64,000 nt of DNA from Poriferisocius sp965200775 (GCA_965200775.1 OZ241383.1:558001-622000), one strand, 5' to 3'; positions 17,210-26,490 are shown, counted from the stretch's first letter. The notes: generated by a model not told the origin, from the sequence alone. Numbers and translations are program-made.

Positions 17210-17719
17210 CTAGGTTCCGGCGGCCAGGCGGATGATCTGAGCCTCCTGGTCGGGCGACTGGGGCCCGGCAGCGGGGCGGGCGGCTCGCACAGCGGCGACG
17301 GCGTCGTCCACATCCATACCACGGGCGGTGAGCACCGAGATACACACGACTCCCGCTCGGCCGTACCCGGCCCCGCAATGGACGATGGCGCCGGTTCCCC
17401 GGTCCAGATGGTCGTTGATGTCGGCTACCAGGGCCCGGGTGGCATTGTCGGTGGTGATGCCGTGGTCCTCGATGGGCAGGTGGATGGCCAGGTGAGGAGC
17501 AGGATTGGCCAGCCAGCCGGAGTACTCGGGGTAGCGCATGGCGATCTCCGGCTCGGTTACAAGGCACACCATCAGGTCGGCCCCCACGTCGTCGAGCGCG
17601 GCGGCAGGGTCGGGTCCGGTTACGGCGAACGCCGCGGCGTGGAGGTGACCTTTGGCCCCTAGCACCGGGATCCGGTGGATTCCTCCCGCCACCAAGTAAT
17701 GGGGCGACCCTACCTGCAC
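17210..17719 (-). CDS. Dual-specificity/tyrosine phosphatase-like protein
   Basis: Cysteine phosphatase with the P-loop HCGAGYGRAG (nucleophilic Cys at about residue 115), matching the HCxxGxxR signature. The Asp of HLPIEDHGI is a candidate general acid. The start is set at a GTG at 17719, six bases past the TGA of the preceding amidohydrolase gene; the frame is open further upstream but overlaps that gene. About 169 residues, a normal size for a compact DSP domain. It is the second gene of a tight pair on the minus strand. Protein or small-molecule substrates are possible. Confidence 0.8.
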   Translation of the reverse strand: MQVGSPHYLVAGGIHRIPVLGAKGHLHAAAFAVTGPDPAAALDDVGADLMVCLVTEPEIAMRYPEYSGWLANPAPHLAIHLPIEDHGITTDNATRALVADINDHLDRGTGAIVHCGAGYGRAGVVCISVLTARGMDVDDAVAAVRAARPAAGPQSPDQEAQIIRLAAGT

Positions 17720-17724
17720 GATGG

Positions 17725-19011
17725 TCAGCGGTTGACGCCCTGCCCCCTGGAGGTGAAACCGGCCAGGTCGCGGTCCTTGCCCTGGTGGCGCCCCTTGTCC
17801 ATCGACCGCACCGAGATGTCGTGGCCGGTGGCTGAGGCTCGCAGGGCACCCACGGTGCAATCGGCCCGGTCACGGTGAGCGAACGGGTCGTACTGATACC
17901 AGTCCATGGCGTTGAGGTGGGTCATCTTGTCGACCTCGTCGTCGGGCACCCCGGTCAGGGTCTCGGCCAGCTTCTCAGGGGCGTCGGGCCAGGTGGAGTC
18001 GCTGTGGGGGTAGTCCATCTCCCAGCAGATGTTGTCGATCCCGATCTCGTGACGCAGCGCCACCCCCACCGGATCGTTGATGAAGCAGGTAAGGAAGTTG
18101 CGCCTGAACACCTCGCTCGGCAGCAGGTTCTCGAAGTCCTGCCCTGTCCAAAGGTGGTGCATGTCGTAGGTGCGGTCGGCCCGGTCCATGAAGTAGGGGA
18201 TCCATCCGGTGCCGCCCTCGGACAGGGCGATCTTGATTTCGGGGAAGCGGCGGGGGATGGACGACCACAACAGGTCGGCAGCGGCCTGGCTGATGTTCAT
18301 GGGCTGGAGCTGGATCATCACGTCCATGGGAGCGTCGGGAGCGGTGATGACGATCTCGCCCGATGATCCAAGATGGATGGAGCACACCGTTGCCGTGTCG
18401 CTGAACGCCTCCCAAAGGGGGTCCCAGTAGTCGCTGTGGAAGCTGGGCTGGCCGAGTTTGGCCGGGTTCTCGGTGAAGGTCATCGAGTGGCAGCCCAGCT
18501 CGGCCACCCGGCGCACCTCGGCGGCGCACTCCTCGGCGCTCCAGACCATGGGTAGCGCCATGGGGATGAACCGGCCGGGATAAGCCCCGGCCCACTCGTG
18601 GATGTGCCAGTCGTTGTAGGCCCGGATCAGGTCGGCGGCGAAACCCTTGTCGGGATGGTTGGCGAACAGCCGCCCGGCGAAACCGGGGAACGACGGGAAG
18701 CACATCGAGCCCAGCACCCCGGCGGCGTCCATGTCCTTGACCCGGGCGTGGACGTCGTAGCAGCCGGGGCGCATCTCGTCGAAAGCGGTGGGCTCCACGC
18801 CGTACTCCTCCTTGGGGCGGCCGGCGACGGCGTTCAAACCAACGTTGGGGATGACCGCGCCGTTGAACGTCCACACGTCGTCGCCCGAATCGGTGCGCAC
18901 CACCCTGGGCGCCTCGTCTCGCCATCGGGCCGGGAGATGCTGGTCGAACATGTCGGGCGGCTCGCAGAGATGGTCGTCCACGCTCACCAGGATCATGTCG
19001 TTGATGTCCAC
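17725..19011 (-). CDS. Amidohydrolase family 2 protein
   Basis: TIM-barrel metal-dependent hydrolase or decarboxylase. Candidate active-site segments are VSVDDHLCEPP at the N-terminus, CSIHLGSSG, ALSEGGTGW and CWEMDYPHSDSTWP near the C-terminus. The start is chosen as the GTG at 19011 because AAGGAG sits six bases upstream; ATGs at 19029 and 19188 are also in frame but lack such a site. 428 residues. Followed by the phosphatase gene with a 5-base gap. A distant paralogue is the gene at 13895-15073. Substrate unknown. Confidence 0.83.
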   Translation of the reverse strand: MDINDMILVSVDDHLCEPPDMFDQHLPARWRDEAPRVVRTDSGDDVWTFNGAVIPNVGLNAVAGRPKEEYGVEPTAFDEMRPGCYDVHARVKDMDAAGVLGSMCFPSFPGFAGRLFANHPDKGFAADLIRAYNDWHIHEWAGAYPGRFIPMALPMVWSAEECAAEVRRVAELGCHSMTFTENPAKLGQPSFHSDYWDPLWEAFSDTATVCSIHLGSSGEIVITAPDAPMDVMIQLQPMNISQAAADLLWSSIPRRFPEIKIALSEGGTGWIPYFMDRADRTYDMHHLWTGQDFENLLPSEVFRRNFLTCFINDPVGVALRHEIGIDNICWEMDYPHSDSTWPDAPEKLAETLTGVPDDEVDKMTHLNAMDWYQYDPFAHRDRADCTVGALRASATGHDISVRSMDKGRHQGKDRDLAGFTSRGQGVNR

Positions 19012-19202
19012 TGGGTTCTCCTTGTGCATTGCTGCGGCCGGGGCGATCCCGAGGTTACCCCGTACGGTGACGGGGCGAGTCCGATGACGTTGGCCGGGGT
19101 CAGCCGACGGTGCCCGTCCGTCGTGGTCAGTACTGCCATCACCTGCACTAGGATTCGCCCGCTGCTCTACTCCATTTGAGCCATCCAACGAGGAGGTCCC
19201 CC

Positions 19203-20018
19203 ATGTCCAACCCTATGAGCTACGAAGGACGCAACGTGGTCGTCACCGGTGCTTACTCCGGTGTCGGAGCCGCTCTGGTGGAGTTGCTGGCCGATCTCGG
19301 GGCGGCGTCGATCATCGCCCTCGACATCAAGGAACCAACCGGGCCGATCACCCGGTACATCCCCGCCAATTTGGGCGACCCGGTTGCCGTCGACGAGGCC
19401 GCCGCCGCCATCGACGCCCCGGTACACGTGCTGTTCAACAACGCCGGCATCGCCGCCACCTTCTCGCCGGTGGACGTGATGAAGGTGAACACCCTAGGCC
19501 TGATGCGCCTCACCGACGCCCTTTTGCCCAAGATCCCCGCCGGGGGAGCGGTTGTGAACACCGCTTCCATTGCCGGCATGAACTGGATTCAGCATCAGGC
19601 CGAGATCACCGAGCTGTTGTCGATTGACGACTGGGACAAGGCGGTAGCCTGGGTGGAGGAGCATCCCGAGGTGGTGGCCGACGGCTACATGTTCTCCAAG
19701 GAGTGCGTGCAGATCTTCACCATGCAGGCAGCCAAGGGCATGCTGGACAACGGCGTGCGCATCGCCAGCGCCTGCCCAGCCCCGATCGACACCCCGCTGC
19801 TGCCCGACTTCAAGGCCACCATGGGCGAGGCGGTCATCGACTGGACCGCTTCCCACAGCGGGGGCCGCTACGTGACCGCCGAGGAGGTGGCCAACCTGCT
19901 GGCCTACCTGGGGTCGGACGCCGCATCGTTCGTGTCCGGGGTGAACGTGAACATCGACAACGCCTTTCAGGGCTCCATCATCACCGGCCAGGTGGACTTC
20001 GGAGAGCTCGCCGGCTAA
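19203..20018 (+). CDS. Short-chain dehydrogenase/reductase (3-alpha-hydroxysteroid dehydrogenase-like)
   Basis: SDR with the cofactor motif TGAYSGVG (about residues 14-21), LFNNAGIA and a C-terminal NVNIDNAFQG. Between the strands is a long insert (WIQHQAEITELLSIDDWDKA) before the YMFSKE active-site pair. Such an insert occurs in the 3-alpha-hydroxysteroid/carveol-type branch. The start is fixed by AGGAGG about eight bases before the ATG at 19203. 271 residues. It diverges from the amidohydrolase gene and converges on an unknown gene. Confidence 0.87.
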   Translation: MSNPMSYEGRNVVVTGAYSGVGAALVELLADLGAASIIALDIKEPTGPITRYIPANLGDPVAVDEAAAAIDAPVHVLFNNAGIAATFSPVDVMKVNTLGLMRLTDALLPKIPAGGAVVNTASIAGMNWIQHQAEITELLSIDDWDKAVAWVEEHPEVVADGYMFSKECVQIFTMQAAKGMLDNGVRIASACPAPIDTPLLPDFKATMGEAVIDWTASHSGGRYVTAEEVANLLAYLGSDAASFVSGVNVNIDNAFQGSIITGQVDFGELAG

Positions 20019-20032
20019 ACGAGCCTCGGTTT

Positions 20033-20551
20033 CTACGCCGTGGCTGCCAGGCGGGATTGGAGTTCAGCGGCGTAGGCGGCAACCTGGTTGGCCACGTCGG
20101 CCAGGATGTCGGGGTCGAGCGCTTCGGCCAGTTCGGCGCCGCCGGCCTGGGCCAGCATGGGGGCCAGCTCGGCGGAGCGAATCTTGCTCACCGCCCACTC
20201 GGCGATCGGCCCGTGCGCGGTTTCGTCGAAGGGGATGATGTGGTTCCGCCCGCCGCCCAGATGGTTGTAGTGGTAGTGGGGGGCGTCCTCGAACAGGTCG
20301 AAGCGCAGGTACTCCCACTGGCCGTCTGCGTCGAAAACGTGCAGCGACACCCCCCGGTCCTCGATGCCCAGCGGTGCGGTGCGCCGTAGCTCCTCGATAT
20401 AGGCCTCGTCGCCCCCGTAGTACTCCATCAGAGCCTCGGGGGTGAGGTCGCGATACTCAACCCCGATCTTGATTACCCCGGCAGGGAAGTAGGTGGTGCG
20501 GGCGTCGTCGGGCCGCATCGGCGGCATGTCGTAGACGTGTCCGATCTCCAT
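20033..20551 (-). CDS. Hypothetical protein, His-rich core
   Basis: A 172-residue protein with no family recognised. It opens MEIGHVYDMPPMRPDD and has a histidine-rich stretch DAPHYHYNHLGGGRNHIIPF near the middle that could bind a metal. A helical, Ala-rich C-terminus follows. No signal peptide or membrane segment. The frame extends to an ATG at 20584, but the start at 20551 leaves a cleaner spacer. It lies between the SDR gene (convergent) and the acyl-CoA synthetase gene (divergent, 42 bases away), which suggests shared control with the latter. Confidence 0.6.
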   Translation of the reverse strand: MEIGHVYDMPPMRPDDARTTYFPAGVIKIGVEYRDLTPEALMEYYGGDEAYIEELRRTAPLGIEDRGVSLHVFDADGQWEYLRFDLFEDAPHYHYNHLGGGRNHIIPFDETAHGPIAEWAVSKIRSAELAPMLAQAGGAELAEALDPDILADVANQVAAYAAELQSRLAATA

Positions 20552-20593
20552 GGCCGAAAGAGTAGCTTGCCGCATCGCTACCATCGGTTCCCC

Positions 20594-22687
20594 ATGGTGC
20601 AGAAGCGAGCCGACCTAGAGGAGTTCTTCCACCCCGACGGCGTGGCGGTGATCGGCGGCGTCGACCGGACCCGGACCGAACCTGAGCTGAGGGCCGCCAT
20701 GGACGCCCGCTGGGGGGAAGGCAACTGGCACCTCGTCAACCCACGGGGAGGATCGATCGGGGCCGTGCCCATCCACCGGTCGGTGGCCGATGTGCCCGAG
20801 CCGGTCACGCTGGCGGTGATCTCCACACCCCCGGCGGTGTGCGCTTCGGTGGTGGATGAGTGCGGTGGGGTCGGGGTCCGTTACGCCCTGGTCTTCTCGT
20901 CGGGGTTCAGCGAGGTCGGCCCCGAGGGCGCAGAGCTGGAGAAAGCGCTGGGCGAAGCAGGCCGCCGACACAACGTTCGCATCTTTGGCCCCAATACCAA
21001 CACCAACGCCTTCGAGCCGATGCCCGAGGTGCCGGGGCTGCGAGGGGGCAAGATCGGGGTGGTCACCCAGTCGGGCCACAACGGCCGGCCCATCGTGCAG
21101 GGGGTCCACTTCGGCATCGGGTTCAGCCGCCAGGTGCCGTGCGGCAACGAGGTGGACCTCGAGGCCGGCGACTTCATCGAGTACTTCGCCTACGACGACG
21201 ACACCGCGGTGATCGCCGCCTACATCGAGGGGTTCCGTTCGGCGGCCAAACTGCGCACCGCCCTGGAGGCAGCCAACGCCCAGCGCAAACCGGTGGTTGT
21301 GCTGAAGATGGGTGCCACCGACGCCGGGTCTCGCATGGCGTCGTCTCACACCGGCCACCTCACCGGTTCGGATGCGGTGATCAACGGCCTGTTCGAGCAG
21401 TACGGGGTGGTTCGGGTGGGCGACCTAGATGAGCTGCTGGAGACGGCCGCCCTGTTCGCCAAGCTGGGGCCGGGCGTGGCCGAGGGGGCGGGGCTCTACT
21501 CCATCTCCGGGGGATCCAGCGCGCTGATGGCCGAGGCCGCCGCGCTGGCCGGCGTCTCGGTGCCTTCGTTGTCGGCACAGACCCAGGCGAAGCTGCACCG
21601 CCACATTCCCGGCTACCTGACGGTGTCCAATCCGGTGGACAACGGGGGCACCTTCATCGTGAGCGAACCGGCTGAGGTCCGACGCCAGGTAATCCGCGAC
21701 ATCGGCGACGACCCCTCGGTGGGCTACACGGTGGTGGGCGTGACCGGGGCGGTGCCGCCCATGACCGACCTGTTGGGAGACGACATCGCCGCGTTGGCCG
21801 GTGAGGACGGCAAGCCGATCATCGCCACGTGGAACTCGTTCAAGGTGGACGAGCCGGGCTTCGACCGGCTGGTGGAGTCGGGGATACCGCTGTTCCGCTC
21901 GTTTCGGGGTTGCTTTGCCGCTCTCGCTGCCTACCACCGCTACCAACGACGCCAGAGCACGTTCCGGGTGCGGCCACCGCTGCCCACCGATCTCCCGCCG
22001 GGAACAGAGGAGGCCCTGTCGGGGCCAGCGGTCGATGGTGCCGGGGTGTTGCGGGCGTTTGGAATACCGCTGGTGGCCGGCCGGGTGGTGAGTTCAGCGG
22101 CGGCTGCCCGGCAGGCTGCGGCCGAGATCGGACTGCCGGTTGCGGTGAAGATCGCTTCGGACGATTTTCCCCACAAGTCCGATGCCGGGTTGGTGGAGCT
22201 GGGGGTGGGTTCGCCCGATGAGGTGGAGCAGGTCTATCGGACAGTGCTGGATCGGGCTCGGGCCGCGGCCCCCGAGACCTCTACCGGCAGCTCGATCAAC
22301 CGAGTTGAAATCCAGCAGATGATCGAGGGTGGCACAGAGATGATCGTGGGTGTGACCCGCGATCCCACCTTGGGACCCGCCGTGATGGTCGGCACCGGGG
22401 GCGTGTTCGCAGAGGTTCTGGCCGACACCGCAGTGCGGCCCCTGCCCCTTGACGAAACCGATGCCAGGGAGATGATCCACTCGCTGCGAGGCTTTCCCCT
22501 GTTGGATGGGGCCCGTGGCCGTCCCGTAGCCGACGTGGATGCCCTCGTCGGAGTGGTCATGTCGGTGGCCCGCCTCGCCGCCGCCCTGGACGACCGGCTG
22601 CTCGAGCTGGACCTCAACCCCGTCATCGTCCGGGCCCAGGGCCAGGGAGCGGTCGTGGTGGATCACCTGATGGTTGTGGGCCGCTGA
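20594..22687 (+). CDS. NDP-forming acyl-CoA synthetase (CoA-binding plus ATP-grasp)
   Basis: Single-chain acyl-CoA synthetase of the acetyl-CoA synthetase (NDP-forming)/GNAT-lacking type: acid + CoA + NTP to acyl-CoA + NDP + Pi. The N-terminal CoA-binding domain includes VAVIGGVDRTRTE and FGPNTNTNAF. The middle succinyl-CoA-ligase-like domains carry the phospho-His loop SHTGHLTGSD (His at about 251). The C-terminal ATP-grasp domain has LPVAVKIASDDFPHKSD and EMIVGVTRDPTLGP, ending LLELDLNPVIV. 697 residues, standard. No acetyltransferase domain. Probably activates a carboxylic acid for the acyl-CoA dehydrogenase and related enzymes nearby; substrate unknown. Confidence 0.9.
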   Translation: MVQKRADLEEFFHPDGVAVIGGVDRTRTEPELRAAMDARWGEGNWHLVNPRGGSIGAVPIHRSVADVPEPVTLAVISTPPAVCASVVDECGGVGVRYALVFSSGFSEVGPEGAELEKALGEAGRRHNVRIFGPNTNTNAFEPMPEVPGLRGGKIGVVTQSGHNGRPIVQGVHFGIGFSRQVPCGNEVDLEAGDFIEYFAYDDDTAVIAAYIEGFRSAAKLRTALEAANAQRKPVVVLKMGATDAGSRMASSHTGHLTGSDAVINGLFEQYGVVRVGDLDELLETAALFAKLGPGVAEGAGLYSISGGSSALMAEAAALAGVSVPSLSAQTQAKLHRHIPGYLTVSNPVDNGGTFIVSEPAEVRRQVIRDIGDDPSVGYTVVGVTGAVPPMTDLLGDDIAALAGEDGKPIIATWNSFKVDEPGFDRLVESGIPLFRSFRGCFAALAAYHRYQRRQSTFRVRPPLPTDLPPGTEEALSGPAVDGAGVLRAFGIPLVAGRVVSSAAAARQAAAEIGLPVAVKIASDDFPHKSDAGLVELGVGSPDEVEQVYRTVLDRARAAAPETSTGSSINRVEIQQMIEGGTEMIVGVTRDPTLGPAVMVGTGGVFAEVLADTAVRPLPLDETDAREMIHSLRGFPLLDGARGRPVADVDALVGVVMSVARLAAALDDRLLELDLNPVIVRAQGQGAVVVDHLMVVGR

Positions 22688-22693
22688 CGTTTA

Positions 22694-22719
22694 CCGCTCA
22701 CTTGGTACGTGAAGAGCGG
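22694..22719. terminator. Possible bidirectional terminator hairpin
   Basis: CCGCTC and GAGCGG form a 6-bp stem around a 14-base loop in the short spacer between the convergent acyl-CoA synthetase and dehydrogenase genes. There is no U-run, so it is only a candidate. Confidence 0.3.
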
Positions 22720-22736
22720 CCGATGTCGAACACCCG

Positions 22737-23606
22737 CTAAAGCTGCCCGAGTTCCGCCAGCAGCTTGCGTAGAGCGGCCGCATCAAGATCGCCGTACCCT
22801 GCATCGATCGCCGCCTGATAGAGAGGAACGGCTGCTTCGAGTAACGGGGTTGGAGAACCAAGGTCTCTGGCGTGGTCGGCGATGATCGCGGCATCCTTAA
22901 GGATCAGTGCGAGGCGAGCTGATGGTGGCTCGTAGAGGTCTGCAGCCATCATCGGACCTCGGATCTCAAACATCGCCGAGGAGCCAACTCCAGCGCCGAT
23001 CACTTCTTGAACCAGCTCGGGATCCAGGCCGCACGCACTGCCCAGTTGGTGTGCCTCAGCAGCCGCCAGAGTGTGTACGACCACCAGCAGGTTGGCCACA
23101 AACTTCATCCGTGAGCCGTTACCGAAGGGACCTAGGAAAAAGGCCTGCTTGCCGATCAGGTCGAAGATCGGAGTAACGAGATTGTGGGAGTTTTCATTTC
23201 CGCTCGAGTACACAACGAGGGTCGCGTCGGCAGCCTGGAGCCCGGTACCGCTAACCGGAGCGTCAATGAGGTCGATGTGGCTCTCGGCGAGGAGTGTACG
23301 GGCCGCTTCCTTGCTTGCCAGCGGCAGCGTTCCCATCTCGACGGCAACCGTCCCCGGCGACGCACTCGCAGCGAGCTCAGCCGATACTTGCGCCAGAGCA
23401 TCGGATGACGGGAGGGACAGCAGAACGATCTGGGTCCGGCTGGCAACGTCTGCAACCGATTTAGCGGCCAAACCGGGGAACTTGTCGCGCCGAGTGGGGT
23501 CGACATCGAACCCGATGACCTCATGACCTCCCGCGATGATGTGGTGGGACATGGCCGAACCCATCACACCGAGTCCAATGACTCCTACAGGGGTCTTGTC
23601 AGTCAT
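22737..23606 (-). CDS. 3-hydroxyisobutyrate dehydrogenase family NAD(P) oxidoreductase
   Basis: Beta-hydroxyacid dehydrogenase. The Rossmann motif GVIGLGVMGSAMSHH is at residues 7-21, the substrate-binding DAPVSGTGLQAADATL at about 118-133, and the catalytic Lys lies in GSRMKFVANLL (about 167-177). 289 residues, typical. Family members reduce or oxidise 2- or 3-hydroxy acids or tartronate semialdehyde. It is the last gene of a minus-strand operon (alcohol dehydrogenase, M24 protein, ATP-grasp/swivel protein, this gene), six bases behind the previous one. Role in the cluster: handling a hydroxy-acid or semialdehyde fragment (inference). Confidence 0.88.
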   Translation of the reverse strand: MTDKTPVGVIGLGVMGSAMSHHIIAGGHEVIGFDVDPTRRDKFPGLAAKSVADVASRTQIVLLSLPSSDALAQVSAELAASASPGTVAVEMGTLPLASKEAARTLLAESHIDLIDAPVSGTGLQAADATLVVYSSGNENSHNLVTPIFDLIGKQAFFLGPFGNGSRMKFVANLLVVVHTLAAAEAHQLGSACGLDPELVQEVIGAGVGSSAMFEIRGPMMAADLYEPPSARLALILKDAAIIADHARDLGSPTPLLEAAVPLYQAAIDAGYGDLDAAALRKLLAELGQL

Positions 23607-23612
23607 CCTGTT

Positions 23613-25193
23613 TCAGTCTCTGGCTATCGCCACGCGGCCGGCGTCACCGTCAAGCATGCCTAGGCGAGGACCGGCCTTGATGATATGAGCTATAGGGCAG
23701 TTGATCACCGCGGGAACGGTTAGAGAGCGAGCGACTTCGAGCAGGTGCGCGGTTGGCGCCCCTCCGACCGTCACGATTCCTGCTGCATCCCACAGCAGAG
23801 GGGAGAAGTTCTGCAGCGGATACTGCGTGACGATGATGTCGCGTGGTCGTATGTGACCGGTCTGCTTGGAGCTGTCGAGCCACACCATCCGGCCGGCTCC
23901 CACACCCCCAACACCAGGCTCCCCCTCGTACGGATCCCCCTGTAGTGCCAGCACTCCTGCCATAACGGGCTCCCAGCGACCCATGCCCCTTCGTCCGGGC
24001 TCGAAATCGGTTCCAATCAGGTACTCGACCATTCCCAATAGTTTCTGGGCCAGGGCCAGGCTGACCGGTTGCAGTTCCCGCAGCGCGTCGATCGATTCGT
24101 TTGGACGGTCGCTTCGCAATCGCCGGAGCACCAATTCTGCTTGCGCCGAGGCCATCGGCGCCGGTTTCCCCCAAGCTTGGGAGGTCAGCGTTGCTGCGAT
24201 TTCCCGCGCTTCGTCCAGCACGGCTTCTCGGTCACCCGTTGGTATGTACGTCGTCGCACTCAGGTCAGCGCCGACGGCCGGCATCCAGCCAAGGACCAGC
24301 TCGTTACCGATCGCTCCCGGGTAACGCTGCGCCATCCGCACAAACTCAAGCGCAAAAGGATGGGCCAGCGCCGCCGGGACCACCATCGCCGTCTCAACTT
24401 CATGAATGGCCGAACTCTGAACCTGCAGCAAGATGGGGGCGTTGTCGATGGTCGCCCATTCGATGAGGTTGAAGCCGAGCGTCTCTTCCACCTTCATCGC
24501 CATATCCACTATCGCCAGGATCAGATCTTCACCCATCAGAGCGACGCACTCTTCGCCCCGGAGGACGCCATCCTCGTACACAGCCTGCACTCCAGGCACC
24601 CACCCCGCCATCAAGTCCCGCGGCGTACCCTTCACAGCGTTGACGGTCACTGCGCCCGCGGCATTGACCATGGCCGCCCCACCAAAGTCGGGTTGAATCT
24701 CGGACTGAACCAGGACTCCCATAGGCGCACCCCCTGGTGCTATTCCAGAAGCTTCGAATCGTTCCAGTACCTCGATTGCGAAACTGGTTGCCCAGACGCT
24801 CTTTGCCGCTTGCCCGACTTCGCCGGGTTGAATCTCCGGGACCGAAGTGAACGCTCCTGCCCACTCGCCCTTGCCTTCGAGCACGCTGGAGGAGCGAACG
24901 ATGTAGGGAGGCGGTAGGGCAGCAGCAAACTGCTCGATCTGTTCGACCAACCAGTCGGGCAAGTCGTACCCGATGATGGCCATCCTTGACCCACCGGTGC
25001 CGCGGGACTCGAGCACCTCGACTGCCCGGCCCAAGGCCTCTTCTGAGCACGCCGGCGGGATGATGAATCCGTCGAGTACCGGGAATCCTGCGGCGCGGGC
25101 CCGGGCGAGACCGGCCCCTTTGGCACCACCTACAGCGACATCGGTGGTCGTTGGATCATCGAGACCGCGTATTCGGTAGCGGTCTGAGGTCAT
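23613..25193 (-). CDS. PEP-synthase-like protein: ATP-grasp domain plus swivelling phospho-His domain, no PEP barrel
   Basis: Residues about 1-310 resemble the nucleotide-binding (PPDK_N) domain: VGGAKGAGLARARAAGFPVL, YIVRSSSVLEGKGEWAGAF, LVQSEIQPDFGG and FNLIEWATIDNAPILLQVQ. The C-terminal part is the PEP-mobile swivel domain with GGAPTAHLLEVARS, whose His (about 480) is the expected phosphoryl carrier. The TIM-barrel PEP/pyruvate domain is absent, and at 526 residues it is far shorter than PEP synthase. The layout recalls dikinases that phosphorylate another substrate (rifampicin phosphotransferase, phenylphosphate synthase). The ATG overlaps the TGA of the M24 gene. Likely an ATP-driven phosphotransferase on a pathway intermediate (inference). 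Confidence 0.82.
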   Translation of the reverse strand: MTSDRYRIRGLDDPTTTDVAVGGAKGAGLARARAAGFPVLDGFIIPPACSEEALGRAVEVLESRGTGGSRMAIIGYDLPDWLVEQIEQFAAALPPPYIVRSSSVLEGKGEWAGAFTSVPEIQPGEVGQAAKSVWATSFAIEVLERFEASGIAPGGAPMGVLVQSEIQPDFGGAAMVNAAGAVTVNAVKGTPRDLMAGWVPGVQAVYEDGVLRGEECVALMGEDLILAIVDMAMKVEETLGFNLIEWATIDNAPILLQVQSSAIHEVETAMVVPAALAHPFALEFVRMAQRYPGAIGNELVLGWMPAVGADLSATTYIPTGDREAVLDEAREIAATLTSQAWGKPAPMASAQAELVLRRLRSDRPNESIDALRELQPVSLALAQKLLGMVEYLIGTDFEPGRRGMGRWEPVMAGVLALQGDPYEGEPGVGGVGAGRMVWLDSSKQTGHIRPRDIIVTQYPLQNFSPLLWDAAGIVTVGGAPTAHLLEVARSLTVPAVINCPIAHIIKAGPRLGMLDGDAGRVAIARD

Positions 25194-26428
25194 CCGGCTC
25201 GGATGATCTCGTGACTCTTGAAAGTGGACAGCATTTCGATGCCGGTGTCGTTGACCACCAGCATCTCTTCGAGACGAACTCCGAACTCGTGAAGTTTGCC
25301 GTGCTGGGTTTCGAGAGCGAAGACCATGCCGGGTTGGATCTCTTGAGGATGGTCGAGCGACCAGATTCTCGAGATCACCGGCTGATCGTACTGGGCCAGC
25401 CCGAGGCCATGGCCCCAGAGGTTTGCGGCAGCCTCGTCCTCTTCCTCGTAGCCCCAGATCTCCTTGGCAGACGGCCAAACGCTTGCGATGTCGGCTGTGG
25501 TAACGCCCGGCCTAACCTGCTCGATCGAATCCCAGAGCCACTTGGAGGCGAGGTCGTAGTACTGCTGATGCTCGTCGGTCGGCTCACCACCTACGCAGTA
25601 GGTCCTGTAAACGCAGGACTTGAACCCGTTCCAGGTCAGTGCCGCCAGGTCAATGATCACGATGTCTCCCGGTCGAATGATCCGGTCACCGTGATTTCGC
25701 CAGTTGGGCCACGCGTTTGGCCCAGACGAGACTATGACGTCCTCGACGTTCTCCATGCCTGGGAAGTTGTAGAGGTACTCCATGGTGAACGCGGTGACCT
25801 CGTTCTCGGTGATGCCGGGTTTCAGCCATTGGGAAAGCTCGTAGTGGGTCACGTCGCAGATCGAGCCGACCATTCGCATGGCCTTCTGCTCGTTTGGGCT
25901 CTTGATCGATCGCGCCTCCATCATCGGGGTCATGCCATCAACCCAGTTGATGCCCCGCTCCTCGAAGGCGCGGATCATGTTGAGGTCCATGAAGTCGACA
26001 CCCAATGGCTGATCGGTGACACCGGCGTCTTCCAGGTCGTTCATCAGAGCGTTGCTGAACTTGTCGACCTGTGCGGTTGAAGCCGGCCCCGCGGCTCCCT
26101 TTATCCAGGCGTATGAGTAGCGGACGTTCTCCTTGGGGATCCAGGGCGAATGTTCGCGAATGTGATATCCGATGTCACCCTGCTCATAGAGGATCGGCTC
26201 CTTACCTTCAGTAAGGACGGCGTAGCGCAGACCTGGCTTCAGCTGGTTCCAGCCGGGTGTCATGGTGGACGTCACATATCGGATGTTCTCATCGTACATC
26301 AGCAGCATTGCCCCGAGGCCATGACGCCGCATGGCCTCACGGGCCCTCTGCAAGCGCCACTCCCGGACTTCTTGCCAGTTGATGCCCTCGCGCCAGTCGG
26401 TAGCCAGTACGCCAAATGCTTCCTTCAC
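25190..26428 (-). CDS. M24 family (creatinase/aminopeptidase P-like) protein with one altered metal ligand
   Basis: Pita-bread-fold protein of 412 residues with an N-terminal creatinase-like domain (GLGAMLLMYDENIRYVTS) and a C-terminal M24 domain. Four of the five usual metal ligands are visible: Asp in IIDLAALTW, His in WGHGLGLAQ, Glu in FALETQHG and Glu in GVRLEEMLVV. The second Asp is replaced: the segment reads GFKSCVYRT where SDxTRT is expected. It may therefore be a hydrolase or lyase other than a peptidase, as seen in creatinase and DddP. GTG start. Second gene of the minus-strand operon, overlapping the ATP-grasp gene by four bases. A more degenerate paralogue is at 54514-55674. Confidence 0.85.
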   Translation of the reverse strand: MKEAFGVLATDWREGINWQEVREWRLQRAREAMRRHGLGAMLLMYDENIRYVTSTMTPGWNQLKPGLRYAVLTEGKEPILYEQGDIGYHIREHSPWIPKENVRYSYAWIKGAAGPASTAQVDKFSNALMNDLEDAGVTDQPLGVDFMDLNMIRAFEERGINWVDGMTPMMEARSIKSPNEQKAMRMVGSICDVTHYELSQWLKPGITENEVTAFTMEYLYNFPGMENVEDVIVSSGPNAWPNWRNHGDRIIRPGDIVIIDLAALTWNGFKSCVYRTYCVGGEPTDEHQQYYDLASKWLWDSIEQVRPGVTTADIASVWPSAKEIWGYEEEDEAAANLWGHGLGLAQYDQPVISRIWSLDHPQEIQPGMVFALETQHGKLHEFGVRLEEMLVVNDTGIEMLSTFKSHEIIRAG

Positions 26429-26490
26429 GATTCCACCCTAACTTGCTCGCCGAGTCCGATGCCTCAGCGCCAAGCCCGACACCAGTGCTC

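Noticed and set aside
17720..17860. Longer N-terminus for the phosphatase
   Set aside because: It would overlap the amidohydrolase 3' end; the upstream residues look like the shadow of that gene.
23613..25193. Phosphoenolpyruvate synthase or pyruvate phosphate dikinase
   Set aside because: The TIM-barrel PEP/pyruvate domain is missing and the length is too short.
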